The notes below the pieces were generated by a model. It searched no databases. It was given only the letters and a program-made list of their open reading frames with translations, and was not told the DNA's origin. A stretch of DNA of 10,801 nucleotides. Origin: Oxalobacteraceae bacterium (GTDB lineage Bacteria; Pseudomonadota; Gammaproteobacteria; Burkholderiales; Burkholderiaceae_D). This document shows, piece after piece, positions 1 through 7,700 of the stretch (position 1 is its first letter; each line of letters opens with the position of its first letter). Where the stretch lies: contig CANFGA010000062.1 of assembly GCA_947446335.1 (NCBI GenBank), positions 1-10,801 on the forward strand, written 5' to 3'. The position numbers and the translations under genes are program-made.

Positions 1-108
1 GCTGAGCTTGGCCGCGCCATGGAACAACAGGATGATCGCCAGCGCTGCGCGCAGAACGAGTTTGCCGGCGTCGTCGGCATGGATGGTGGTGGGGATGTTG
101 GTTTGCAT
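1..108 (-). CDS. DoxX family membrane protein, N-terminal fragment (runs off left edge)
   Basis: The 36 visible codons on the minus strand read from an ATG at 106-108 to the window edge. The peptide has a short polar leader (about 16 residues) and then a hydrophobic helix with the sequence LVLRAALAIILLFHGAAKLS. An Arg at the start of the helix and an FHG-x-x-K-L ending are typical of the first transmembrane segment of DoxX proteins, small four-helix inner-membrane proteins often linked to oxidoreductase or thiol/redox genes. A purine-rich site (AGGAAG) lies about seven bases before the ATG and supports this start. It follows the dioxygenase gene on the same strand after about 130 bases, so the two are probably co-transcribed. 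Only the first helix can be seen, so the family call is likely but not certain. Confidence 0.75.
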   Translation of the reverse strand, partial: MQTNIPTTIHADDAGKLVLRAALAIILLFHGAAKLS

Positions 109-239
109 GTTGTTTCTTCCTGTAATGTCAATTCAAATTTGTCGGGCACTTTGTCGAGCACGCTGCGCAGCATCGGCCAGGTCGAGTCGAGCAAGCAGTC
201 ATTGAAATCGCCGATCATCGGCAGATTCGGATTCCCTTG

Positions 240-1025
240 TCAATTGAATGCGTATGCATCCATCGCCAGCACGCCGTATTCAACACTGGCATGCAGCAAC
301 TGCGCCTTCGCTCCAATGCCGGCCGCGCCCAGCGCCACGAACAGCGGCAACAGATGCTCTGCGCTCGGATGATTCTGACTGGCCGATGGCGCCCGGTTGC
401 GATAGTCCAGCAGTGCCGCGCGGTCATTGTTTTCCAGATGCTCGCGCATCCAGCTTTCGAATTCGCTGACCCAGTGCGGCGCCGGCGCATCAACCGACTG
501 GCCACGAAATTCATGCAGGTTATGCGTCATCGATCCAGACCCGATCACCAGCACGCCTTCGTGGCGCAACTGCGCCAGCGCCTGGCCGAGCAGGTGGTGC
601 GACGCCGCACTGGCGCCACGCACCAGAGAGATCTGCATCACGGGCACATCGGCGGCCGGATACATCAAGCTGAGCGGTATCCACGCGCCGTGATCCAGGC
701 CGCGCTGCGCGCTGCGTTCGACCGCCAAACCTGCCGCTTCGAACAACGAAGCGGTGCGCTCGGCCACTGCCGGCGCCCCAGGAGCTGGGTAACTTAGAGC
801 GTGGAGTGCTTGGGGGAAACCGCCGAAATCATGGATCGTTGCTGGCTGTACCGCCAGCGACACTGCAGGGCGGCCTGTTGTCTCCCAGTGCGCGGAGATG
901 ACGGCAATCGCCTTGGGACGCGGCAGGCTCAGCCCCACACTCTGCAGAAAACGCCGTGCAGGGCTATCTTGCAGCGCCAGCATCGGTGATCCGTGTGAAA
1001 TGAAGATGGTTGGAAATGGGGACAT
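240..1025 (-). CDS. ygiD: DODA-type (LigB-like) extradiol aromatic ring-opening dioxygenase, YgiD family
   Basis: This 261-residue protein belongs to the class III extradiol dioxygenases related to plant DOPA 4,5-dioxygenase and E. coli YgiD. They open catechol-type rings with a single metal ion, usually zinc or iron. Visible family motifs are SHGSP near residue 10, SAHWE near 44-48, FGGFP near 67-71, GLDHGAWIP near 109-117, IGSGSMTHNL near 161-170, and an HASVEYG ending. H11, H46 and a later His are the likely metal and active-site residues. I chose the ATG at 1025 over an upstream one at 1049 because GAGGTG lies a few bases before it and the protein then begins at the usual place, just ahead of the first motif. 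It is divergent from a LysR gene with about 100 bases between them, the usual arrangement for a regulator and its target. The true substrate cannot be read from the sequence. Confidence 0.93.
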   Translation of the reverse strand: MSPFPTIFISHGSPMLALQDSPARRFLQSVGLSLPRPKAIAVISAHWETTGRPAVSLAVQPATIHDFGGFPQALHALSYPAPGAPAVAERTASLFEAAGLAVERSAQRGLDHGAWIPLSLMYPAADVPVMQISLVRGASAASHHLLGQALAQLRHEGVLVIGSGSMTHNLHEFRGQSVDAPAPHWVSEFESWMREHLENNDRAALLDYRNRAPSASQNHPSAEHLLPLFVALGAAGIGAKAQLLHASVEYGVLAMDAYAFN

Positions 1026-1063
1026 GGTGCACCTCGAAAGAACAAGCACCCATCATAACTATC

Positions 1064-1080
1064 TTTATCTGGTTGATAAA
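1064..1080. promoter_or_regulatory. Inverted repeat in the divergent promoter, candidate LysR-type operator
   Basis: TTTATC-N5-GATAAA is a perfect 6-bp inverted repeat. It contains TATC-N5-GATA, which satisfies the T-N11-A core of LysR-type binding boxes. It sits midway between the divergent dioxygenase and LysR starts, so it is a natural regulator site. It also overlaps the possible -35 element of the lysR promoter, which would suit autoregulation. The role is inferred from position and symmetry. Confidence 0.6.
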
Positions 1081-1101
1081 TACGTCAATAGTGGCTAGAC
1101 T
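1073..1101 (+). promoter_or_regulatory. Candidate sigma-70 promoter of the LysR gene
   Basis: TTGATA at 1073-1078 and TAGACT at 1096-1101 are separated by 17 bases. They match the -35 consensus at five of six positions and the -10 consensus at four of six. Transcription would begin about 20 bases before the LysR ATG. Both boxes overlap inverted repeats, consistent with control by the regulator itself. No equally good promoter was seen for the dioxygenase on the other strand, although TTGACG (1084-1089, minus strand) is a possible -35 element. Confidence 0.45.
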
Positions 1102-1104
1102 ATT
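1087..1104. promoter_or_regulatory. Second inverted repeat in the divergent promoter
   Basis: AATAGT-N6-ACTATT is a perfect 6-bp inverted repeat whose first arm starts seven bases after the first palindrome ends. LysR regulators commonly bind two neighbouring sites (recognition and activation sites) as a tetramer, and this spacing fits that. The repeat covers the putative -10 box of the LysR gene. Function is inferred. Confidence 0.45.
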
Positions 1105-1129
1105 TCTTTTTGATTGACAATAACGCGCA

Positions 1130-2014
1130 ATGAACCTGTTTGCTGCAATGAAATTGTATGTCGCGGTCGTCGACGGCGGCAGCTTCGCGGCGGCGGCCGA
1201 CAAGCTCGGCATGTCCAGGGCGATGGCTTCCAAGCAAATACAGAAGCTGGAAGAGCATCTGGGCACGCGCTTGCTGAACCGCACCACGCGCCGCCTCAGT
1301 CTGACCGAAACCGGCCGCGAGTTCCATCAGCGCAGCATACAGATCATCGGCGATGTCGACGAAGCCGAACAAATCGCGGGCCAGATGACGAACAAGCCGC
1401 AAGGCGTGCTCAAGGTGACGATCCCGCTCTCTTATGGGCAGCATCGGTTGGCTGCCGTCATCGGCGACTACACGCAAGCCTACCCGCAAGTGCAGCTCGA
1501 TATTTCCGTCAGCGATCGCAAGGTCGATCTGATCGAAGATGGCCTCGACCTGGCGATCCGCATCGGCGCGCTGCCAGAGTCCGATCTGATTGCCCGCAAA
1601 ATCAGCGGCGTGCGCAGCATCGTCTGCGCTGCACCCGCCTATCTGGCGCGGCACGGCGCACCACAAACGCCAGCAGACCTGTCGCGCCACGCATGCCTGG
1701 GCTACACTTTGAGCGGCAGTGGCGCCAATTGGCGCCTCGAGGGGCCAGGCGGCCAGGTGATCGTCCCCATCGATGGCCCGATCAGGGCCGACAATGGAGA
1801 CATCCTTCGACTGGCAGCGATCAAAGGCGCCGGCATCGTGTTCCAGCCTCAGTTCATCGTCGACGATGATATCGCGGCAGGCACGCTGGTGCGCGTGCTG
1901 CCGGATTGGCAATCGGCGCAACTGGGCATCTACGCGCTCTACCCGAGCCGCAAACACCTGTCGGCCAAAGTCCGTACTTTCGTTGACTTTCTGGTGGCGC
2001 AACTGAAAGCCTAG
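1130..2014 (+). CDS. LysR-family transcriptional regulator
   Basis: This 294-residue protein has the standard LysR length and layout. The N-terminal winged helix-turn-helix spans residues 1-60. Its recognition-helix region reads AAADKLGMSRAMASKQIQKL, followed by LGTRLLNRTTRRLSLTETG. A linker helix and a substrate-binding domain follow at about 90-290, with typical stretches such as GVLKVTIPLSYG, DGLDLAIRIG and AIKGAGIVFQP. The pattern is closest to the large subgroup of LysR proteins that regulate adjacent, divergent oxidoreductase or dioxygenase genes. It is therefore the likely regulator of the dioxygenase/DoxX genes and of itself. The ATG at 1130 gives the canonical N-terminus (MNLFAAMKLYVAVVDGGSF), but no clear Shine-Dalgarno precedes it. 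The effector is not identifiable. Confidence 0.96.
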   Translation: MNLFAAMKLYVAVVDGGSFAAAADKLGMSRAMASKQIQKLEEHLGTRLLNRTTRRLSLTETGREFHQRSIQIIGDVDEAEQIAGQMTNKPQGVLKVTIPLSYGQHRLAAVIGDYTQAYPQVQLDISVSDRKVDLIEDGLDLAIRIGALPESDLIARKISGVRSIVCAAPAYLARHGAPQTPADLSRHACLGYTLSGSGANWRLEGPGGQVIVPIDGPIRADNGDILRLAAIKGAGIVFQPQFIVDDDIAAGTLVRVLPDWQSAQLGIYALYPSRKHLSAKVRTFVDFLVAQLKA

Positions 2015-2148
2015 CCCTTGCTCCTGAAAGAGGCGGCCTCGACATTTCTTCCATCTGGACAATTGGCTTCGCTTCAAACTGCAAGGGAACAACCGTCCAT
2101 GTTTAGCAAGAGCATGTGCAACTGCGCCAACTCATCGCACAGTCGGCA
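2015..2148. other. Intergenic stretch after LysR, no gene seen
   Basis: This lies between the LysR stop and the helicase remnant. I find no convincing open reading frame, RNA gene or insertion-sequence end. A short GAGG-CGG-CCTC hairpin just after the LysR stop is too weak, and lacks an adequate T run, to call a terminator. Confidence 0.5.
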
Positions 2149-2532
2149 CTAAATTCGTTCAAGAAGCACCCCTGCTGCGAACTCGCTGATCACCAGAATC
2201 AGCTTCAAGCGCGCGCGTCCTGCCGACGAAGAGCTTGCACAGTTGACGTTCATCGAGCACGTCGAAATCGATCTCGGCAAAGATGACTGCCTGAGCCGAC
2301 TGCCCCTTGAAGCGGTACACCGACTCAGCCAGAATGGCCCCGTCTCGAAATACCGGATGCCCGGCCGCGTCGTATTCCCCGGTAAAGGAGGTCAACGCAT
2401 CGGCGCCCAGCGCATCGAGATGCAACAGGGCCGATTTCTCGCGGCCACAGTACGAGACCAGGGCGATGTCGCCATCGGTGAATCCGCCCTGCCTGCATAA
2501 TGTGATCGCCTGCCTGGTCTGTTCATACCTCG
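2149..2532 (-). pseudogene. C-terminal remnant of a superfamily-I (UvrD/NERD-type) helicase, frameshifted
   Basis: On the minus strand a reading frame encodes the end of an ATP-dependent helicase of the kind annotated as ATP-binding domain or nuclease-related (NERD) helicase. Recognisable parts are AITLCRQGGFTDGDIALVSY, an SFTGEYDAAGHPVF segment, the motif-V-like VYRFKGQSAQAVIFAEIDF and the motif-VI-like LFVGRTRA. Right after motif VI the frame is lost inside a CGCGCGCGC run near 2212-2222. Reading in the next frame restores a normal helicase ending, RLKLILVISEFAAGVLLERI, then a TAG at 2149-2151. The Walker A domain and everything N-terminal are missing. Upstream the homology stops at about 2530, where an IS66 remnant begins. 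The gene is dead, probably cut by insertion and deletion. The helicase assignment is by motif recognition. Confidence 0.75.
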
Positions 2533-2537
2533 AATTA

Positions 2538-2835
2538 ATGGACCAGGAGCTGACAAGCGCCAAGGCCACGCTGGAAGCGAAGCTGACCGAGCAGCAGAAG
2601 GAAGCGGCGGACCTGGCCACTGAAAACGAGCATCAGGCTGGCAGAGACAGACTTCAAGATCGCAGCGCTGACGCACGAATTCGCCTGCTACCGCAAAATC
2701 CGCTTCGGCAAGGCTAGTGAAGCGCTTGCTGTTCGAGGAGACGGTGGATATGGACTGGCTACCATCGAAGAATCACTCCACGTCAGGCGCCTTCCAAGCC
2801 GCCGCGCCGCCGCTATCCAGAGCCTGTTTGCCACT
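2538..2835 (+). pseudogene. tnpC: N-terminal scrap of an IS66-family TnpC transposase, multiply frameshifted
   Basis: The plus strand carries the start of an IS66-type TnpC, about 95 of roughly 500 residues, broken across frames. The frame from the ATG at 2538 gives a coiled coil with LTSAKATLEAKLTEQQKEAA and ends near ATENEH (2633). The next frame (codons from 2635) gives ETDFKIAALTHEFACYRKIR and FGKASEAL, the typical IS66 block. A third frame (2726-2758) gives LLFEETVDMDW. The second frame returns with ATIEESLH, and the first frame again with APSKPPRRRYPEP near 2787-2825. At least four frame changes are needed, so this is old decay rather than a sequencing error. The DDE catalytic domain, TnpA, TnpB and both IS ends are absent. 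After about 2835 no transposase similarity is evident. Confidence 0.75.
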
Positions 2836-2929
2836 GGCAAGCTCAATCGACTCACTGCTACCATTCAGAAACTCTACATAGCCCTGAGCTCAATTGGAAG
2901 ATTGGGGCCACTGGACGCATACCGCATTG
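2836..2929. other. Spacer between the IS66 scrap and cysC, no gene seen
   Basis: The last cysC codons end at 2930 on the minus strand, so this is the 3' side of the leftward gene series. No clear rho-independent hairpin with a T run was found on the minus strand. Readthrough into the pseudogene zone, or rho-dependent ending, is possible. Confidence 0.4.
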
Positions 2930-3529
2930 TTACGTTGCCAGCACGCTCAGCAACTGAAGCACAGCTTCATCGGGTCGAACCCGATCACACAACAGATGAA
3001 CCTCTGGTGCTTCAGGTGGTTCATAGGGGCTGTCGATTCCGGTGAAATGCATCAACTCGCCCCGCCGCACCTTGGCGTACAAACCTTTCACGTCGCGTTG
3101 TTCACACGCGAACAAAGGGGTGTCGACAAACACTTCTACAAACTCACCCGGTGAAAAAAGACTGCGAGCCAATTGCCGATCTTTCACCATTGGCGAAATC
3201 AAGCTCACGATCACGATCAGACCAGCATCGACCATCAAGCGAGCCACTTCGGCAATGCGTCGCACATTTTCGCTGCGATCGGGACTGGCAAAACCGAGGT
3301 CACGACACAGGCCGTGGCGCAGATTGTCTCCATCGAGCACATAGGTGTGGCGGCCCTGTTGATGCAAGTGTTGCTCCAGCAAATTGGCCAGCGTGGACTT
3401 GCCTGCACCCGAGAGGCCGGTTAGCCAGATGCACCGAGGCTGCTGTTGCTTCATGCTTCCACGCACCGCCTGATCGATATGCCGCGTCTGCCAATGAAGA
3501 TTCGGGTGCGAACTGTGTGTTGTGCTCAT
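2930..3529 (-). CDS. cysC: Adenylylsulfate (APS) kinase
   Basis: This 199-residue protein matches the usual length of free-standing CysC. It phosphorylates adenylyl sulfate with ATP to give PAPS, the donor for sulfotransferases and a precursor in sulfate assimilation. The Walker A loop GLSGAGKST is at residues 38-46. DGDNLRHGL follows at 66-74, ENVRRIAEVARLM in the 80s-90s, SLISPMVKDRQLAR near 109-122, and CEQRDVKGLYAKVRRGE then FTGIDSPYEPP near 142-172. The APS loop reads ISPMVKDR, whereas a Pro-Phe/Tyr-Arg form is more usual, which is a mild oddity. The ATG at 3529 has AGAGGA just upstream and includes the family's NLHW lead-in; a Met at residue 26 is a less likely start. It is the last gene of the leftward series and stands apart from any cysND genes, which suggests PAPS supply for sulfation rather than cysteine synthesis. 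Confidence 0.95.
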   Translation of the reverse strand: MSTTHSSHPNLHWQTRHIDQAVRGSMKQQQPRCIWLTGLSGAGKSTLANLLEQHLHQQGRHTYVLDGDNLRHGLCRDLGFASPDRSENVRRIAEVARLMVDAGLIVIVSLISPMVKDRQLARSLFSPGEFVEVFVDTPLFACEQRDVKGLYAKVRRGELMHFTGIDSPYEPPEAPEVHLLCDRVRPDEAVLQLLSVLAT

Positions 3530-3587
3530 GAATCCTCTTGAATTGCGCCGCCGCGCTCTTGAAATCAATCGACGCCAGCCCAGGCAA

Positions 3588-3595
3588 ATAATATA
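3588..3595 (-). promoter_or_regulatory. Possible -10 element upstream of cysC
   Basis: The 114-base gap before cysC holds an AT-rich island that reads TATATTAT on the minus strand, in an otherwise GC-rich area. It could be a -10 box for a cysC-specific promoter about 60 bases before the start. No good -35 box was found 16-18 bases upstream, so this is tentative. Confidence 0.25.
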
Positions 3596-3643
3596 TGTCA
3601 TGCAGTTTACAGCCCAGCCATCGACAGTGATCTGGCCTTGCGC

Positions 3644-4714
3644 TCATTCCTCGATGCTGATCACACGCTGGATCTCGTCGGTCTTGAAGCCCAGCGCCAT
3701 CGGGCTGCGCACGCCCGGCAGCGTGATCACGTCATAGAGCTCGTCGACCATGCCCTCGAAGCGCAGCCAGTGCACCGCGTCGCCGCTGCGCAGGTCGATC
3801 ACCTGCACGCCGCAGCGCGCTTCGGCCTGGCGCGATTTCAGCGCCTCGTCGAGCGGCAGACCCGAGAAGGTCTTGTTGTGGCGCGGCCTGGACGTACCCA
3901 CCAGAGCGAAGTCGCCGTGAAAGCTCAAGCCCCGCATGTAGCCGGCGCAAAAGGTCAGCGGCACAAAACGGCCGCTGTCGAGCTCGATATGGCCGAACTC
4001 GCCGGTGCCCGAATTGCACAGCCACAACTTGCCCTGGTACCAGCGCGGCGAATGCGGCATCGACAGTCCGCGCGCCACGATCTCGTTGCGCTGCACGTCG
4101 ATCAGCACACCGCCGCCGCTGCGGTGATCACGCCAGCCGTCCACCACATCGGACTGGCTGACGGCGGTGACATAGGCCGCGCGGCCGCCCTTCATCGCCA
4201 GGCCGTTCAGATGGCAGCGATCCTCGGCGGCCAACTTGCTGATGAACGGCGGGCGCCACAGCGGCTTGAAGCTGTGCGTGTCGCTCAAGGTGGCCAGGCA
4301 ACCGAACAACGTGTTGACGAAGACCAGGCGGCCGTCGGCGTCCACCGCCATGTCGTGGATGTCGCAATCACCGGTGGTGTTGCCGACCTGCGGCACGTAC
4401 AGGCGGTCATGGCCGTCCTGCTGCTCGCCGCGCTTGAACATGTTCTCGAAGCGCCAGACCTGGTGCAGGCTGCTCAGGTAAAAGCCGTTCCCGGTCGGGC
4501 ACAAGCCCATGCAGCGGTTGAAGCTGCGCTCGAATACCGACAACTCGCCGCCCGGCTTGAGCCCCAGCAAGAACAGCTTGCCGATCTGGTACGTGGTCAG
4601 TGCGATCGAGAGCTTTTGTTCATCGAGCCAGGCCAGCATCTGGCGCGAGGTGGTGATGTCGAGCGCCCGTGCGGCAGCGGCACCCGGGGCTGCCAAATTG
4701 TCATGATCCATCAT
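3644..4714 (-). CDS. TIGR03032/DUF4915-type protein of unknown function
   Basis: This 356-residue soluble protein has no signal peptide or membrane segment. I recognise it as the TIGR03032 (DUF4915) family by its conserved blocks: DIHDMA near 118, FVNTLFGCLATL near 132, RCHLNGLA near 156, YVTAVSQSDVVDGWRDHRSG near 171-190, MPHSPRWYQGKLWLCNSGTG near 219-238, GTSRPRHNKTFSGLPL near 273, and EGMVDELYDV near 320. The repeated short beta-rich units with small loops suggest a beta-propeller-like fold. The biochemical role is not known to me. It lies between the double glycosyltransferase (72 bases) and cysC (114 bases) on the same strand, which points to glycan or sulfation work. Two adjacent ATGs (4714 and 4711) follow AAGGA. 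The second has the more usual spacing, but the choice changes only one residue. Confidence 0.88.
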   Translation of the reverse strand: MMDHDNLAAPGAAAARALDITTSRQMLAWLDEQKLSIALTTYQIGKLFLLGLKPGGELSVFERSFNRCMGLCPTGNGFYLSSLHQVWRFENMFKRGEQQDGHDRLYVPQVGNTTGDCDIHDMAVDADGRLVFVNTLFGCLATLSDTHSFKPLWRPPFISKLAAEDRCHLNGLAMKGGRAAYVTAVSQSDVVDGWRDHRSGGGVLIDVQRNEIVARGLSMPHSPRWYQGKLWLCNSGTGEFGHIELDSGRFVPLTFCAGYMRGLSFHGDFALVGTSRPRHNKTFSGLPLDEALKSRQAEARCGVQVIDLRSGDAVHWLRFEGMVDELYDVITLPGVRSPMALGFKTDEIQRVISIEE

Positions 4715-4786
4715 TTTTCCTTGTGATTTTTGAGAATTGGGTGCTTTGGTACTTTGGTTCGATCTGTCCGATGCGCGCTGTTCAAT

Positions 4787-7700
4787 TCAAGCGGCCGGTG
4801 CAGCGGCCAGCAAGCGCAACCCGCCGCCGTCGCAATACTGCCGCCACATGCGCTCCAGCAAGCTCTGAAAGTCCAGCACATAGCGCTCGATGTCGCACAG
4901 CGGCGAAGCCAGCATCTGCGCGCGCAAGGCGGCGCGGCCCTGGCGCAGCGCCAAACGGTTACAGGCCAGCGCCACCGCTGCCGCCACATAACCGGCTTCG
5001 TCATCGGCCACCCAACCCGGCTGGCCCAGCGTGTGCATGAAGCTGGCCCCCATGCGCGACACAAAATTGCCGCCCGTCAACGCCACCACCGGCACGCCCA
5101 TCCACAGCGCCTGCAGCGTGGTGGTGCCGCCGTTGTAGGGCGCAGGGTCGAGCCCGATATCGATCTCGCCATACTCTTGCATCATCTCGGCCAAGCCGCT
5201 CGGGCCACGCAACTCCAGCCGTTCGGGCGCAATACCGTGAGCGGCGAACAGCGTGGCAAAGCGCGCGCGCACCTCGGCGTCTTTCAGCGACGGTGCCTTC
5301 AGCAGCAACTGCGAGCCCGGCACCGCGTGCAGCACCCGCGCCCACAGCGCCACCGTGCGCGGTGTCAGCTTCATTGCGTTGTTGAACGAGCCAAAGCGCA
5401 GCGCTGCATCGGGCGAGCGCGCCTTGGGCAGCGGGTAGTCGTCCACCGGCGCCCAGCAAAACACGCTGCCAGGGAGCTGGGCAATGCCTTCGCTGAACAA
5501 ATGGCCATGCTCGGCCGGGCTGACCACCGCGTCGCCGATCAGCCAGTCGATGGCCGACAGGCCGGTCGAATGCGGGTAACCCAGAAACGTGGCCTGCACC
5601 GGCGCAGCACGCAGCGCGAACACGCCCAGCCGGTGCGTGGCAGTGTGGCCACCCAGGTCGATCAGCACCTGCACGCCGTCGGCGACGATGGTGCGCTGCA
5701 GCGCCGCGTCGTCGAGCGCCGCCGCCTCGACCCAGCGCACGGCGCAGTCTTGCGCCTGGCGCGTGTACTCGTCGTGCATCGTGCCGGTGTGATAGATGCA
5801 GACCTCGATGCGGGCAGCGTCCAGCCGCAGCAGCACCGGCAGCATGAAGATGTTGACCGGGTGCTGGCGGTGCAGATCGCCGGTGACCAGGCCGATGCGC
5901 AGCCGCCGATCGGGCTGGTTGGAATGGGTCGGATCGGCAAAGTTGCGGCGCTGCACCGCGGCCTCGATCGGCGCGCACAAGCGGCGATGCAACTCGGCCA
6001 CCTCGGCCGCCGCCAGATCATCCTGATACAGCGCCGTCATCGCAATGCTCGATGCCAGCCGGGAGAGCGGGTCACCGCCAGCCGCATGAGCTGCTTGCAG
6101 CGCCGCCAGATGGCCCGCCGCGTCGCCGACCCGGCCCTGCAGACCGGCGCGCAACAGCCTGGCCTCGGCGTTGCCCGGGTCCAGCGCCTGCAAGCGTTCG
6201 AGCGTGCTGCGGCAGTCGGCGAGAGCATAGACCTCGGACTGTATCCTGGCCAGCGCCAGCAATGCGTCCACGCTGCCGGGGCGGATGACCAGCGCCTTGT
6301 TCAATAGCGCGATCGCCTCCTGCCAGTCGTTGTGACGGTAGACCCGGGCGGCCAGCGTGCGCAAAAAATCCGGGTTGTTCGACTGTCCAGCCCGGGCAAA
6401 AGCCTTCTCGGCCGCCAGTGCATTGCCGATGCGCAGCAGCGCCTCGCCCAGATACATCATCGAGCCATGGCGAACAGGGCGGATGTCGAGCAGGCCAGCC
6501 AAGGCCATCACTGCGCCTTGCGCATCGCCGGCATTGAGCCGCCACACGCCCAGCCAATGCAGCGCTTCGCCGTTGATCGGCTCCAACGCACACGCCTGCT
6601 GCACGGTCTGGGCCAGTTCGGCTGCATCGGCAGCGCCGCTCATCTCCAGCAGCCGCGCCAGATACAGCGCGCTGAGCCAATCGCCAGGTTCTTCGCTCAG
6701 CCAGGCGGCAAACCGCTGCGCCAATTCGCCCGCGCCCGGCAGTTCGGCGCGCCCCAGCAGCGCATCACCGGCTGCGGCGTCTCGCCAGCCGTCCACCGCC
6801 AGCGCCTGCAACTGAGGCAGCAAGCCCGCATCCAGCCGCAGCGCCTGGCGGGCGCTGTAACCGGCTTGCCAGGGCAATGTCTGCGCAGCGTAGGCACGAG
6901 CCAGCGCGAGCCAAGGCCCGGCCAGGCTGGGCGCTGCGCCGACCTGGCGCCACAACGAACCCACCGCCTGCTGGGGCTGTGCAGTCTTCAATAATTCGAG
7001 CACCTCGGACTTTGACATCGAAGACACCGGGTAGATCTGCTGCAGCGCCGGAAAATCCGGCACCGCGCCTTCAAAGATTTGCTGCTGCACCAGCACCTCG
7101 TCGCCCAGCGAGTAAGTGAGCGCAATACGTTGCAGATCCAATGTTTGCCCACTGGCATCAGCCTCGCGCAGTTGTTGCGCCAAGGCCAGCCAATGCCAGG
7201 ATTGGCGTGCGCCGCGCTGTGGATCGCGCAACACCGCTTGGGCGCCGACCAGCACCTTGCGCGCCAACTGATCGGCGTCACGCACCGGGAAATGCGCCAG
7301 CCTGAACGCCAGGTCGACCCGGCTCACCGGCTGCCCGGTCTGATCATGGATGGCATGGTGCGAGCCAGTCGACCAGCCGTACTCGGCACACAGCTCAGAG
7401 CGCAGAACGAGCTTGCTAAGCGAACGGTGCTCCAGGCTGCGGTGGCTGGTCATGCGCCTGAAGAACGGCTGGCCGGAATTAGTTTCAGCGTCAGCTTCAG
7501 CTTCAGGCGCCGGCAAATAGGTCCGCCAAGCCATTGCACCAGCGTGACCGGGCGGGATGGTCGCCAGCGCGGCATGCAGGGCGGCCCGATCGGGCACGGC
7601 CAGCAACTCGTCGGCGTCCAGCGGCAGCACGAAGTCCACACCAGGGCGGGCCGCCACCGCGCGTGCTACCCGGTTCATCATCGAGGCCTGCGGGTAGCTG

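Noticed and set aside
2022..2060. Rho-independent terminator after LysR
   Set aside because: The GAGG/CCTC stem is only four base pairs and is not followed by a proper T run.
1100..2092. Minus-strand open frame of 330 codons opposite LysR
   Set aside because: LysR on the plus strand is unmistakable from its helix-turn-helix and effector domain. The antisense frame has no family features.
2307..2717. Intact 136-codon plus-strand gene
   Set aside because: Its first half is antisense to the helicase remnant and its second half is only one frame of the broken IS66 transposase, so it is a chance join of two remnants.
3638..4726. Plus-strand open frame of 362 codons opposite the TIGR03032 gene
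   Set aside because: The minus-strand gene has clear family motifs and a ribosome-binding site. The plus frame shows only low-complexity His/Ala/Gln-rich sequence.
4730..6307. Long plus-strand open frame of 525 codons
   Set aside because: It lies fully antisense to the glycosyltransferase gene and is rich in Arg, Gln, His and Ala with no recognisable motif. It is the usual mirror frame of a high-GC gene.
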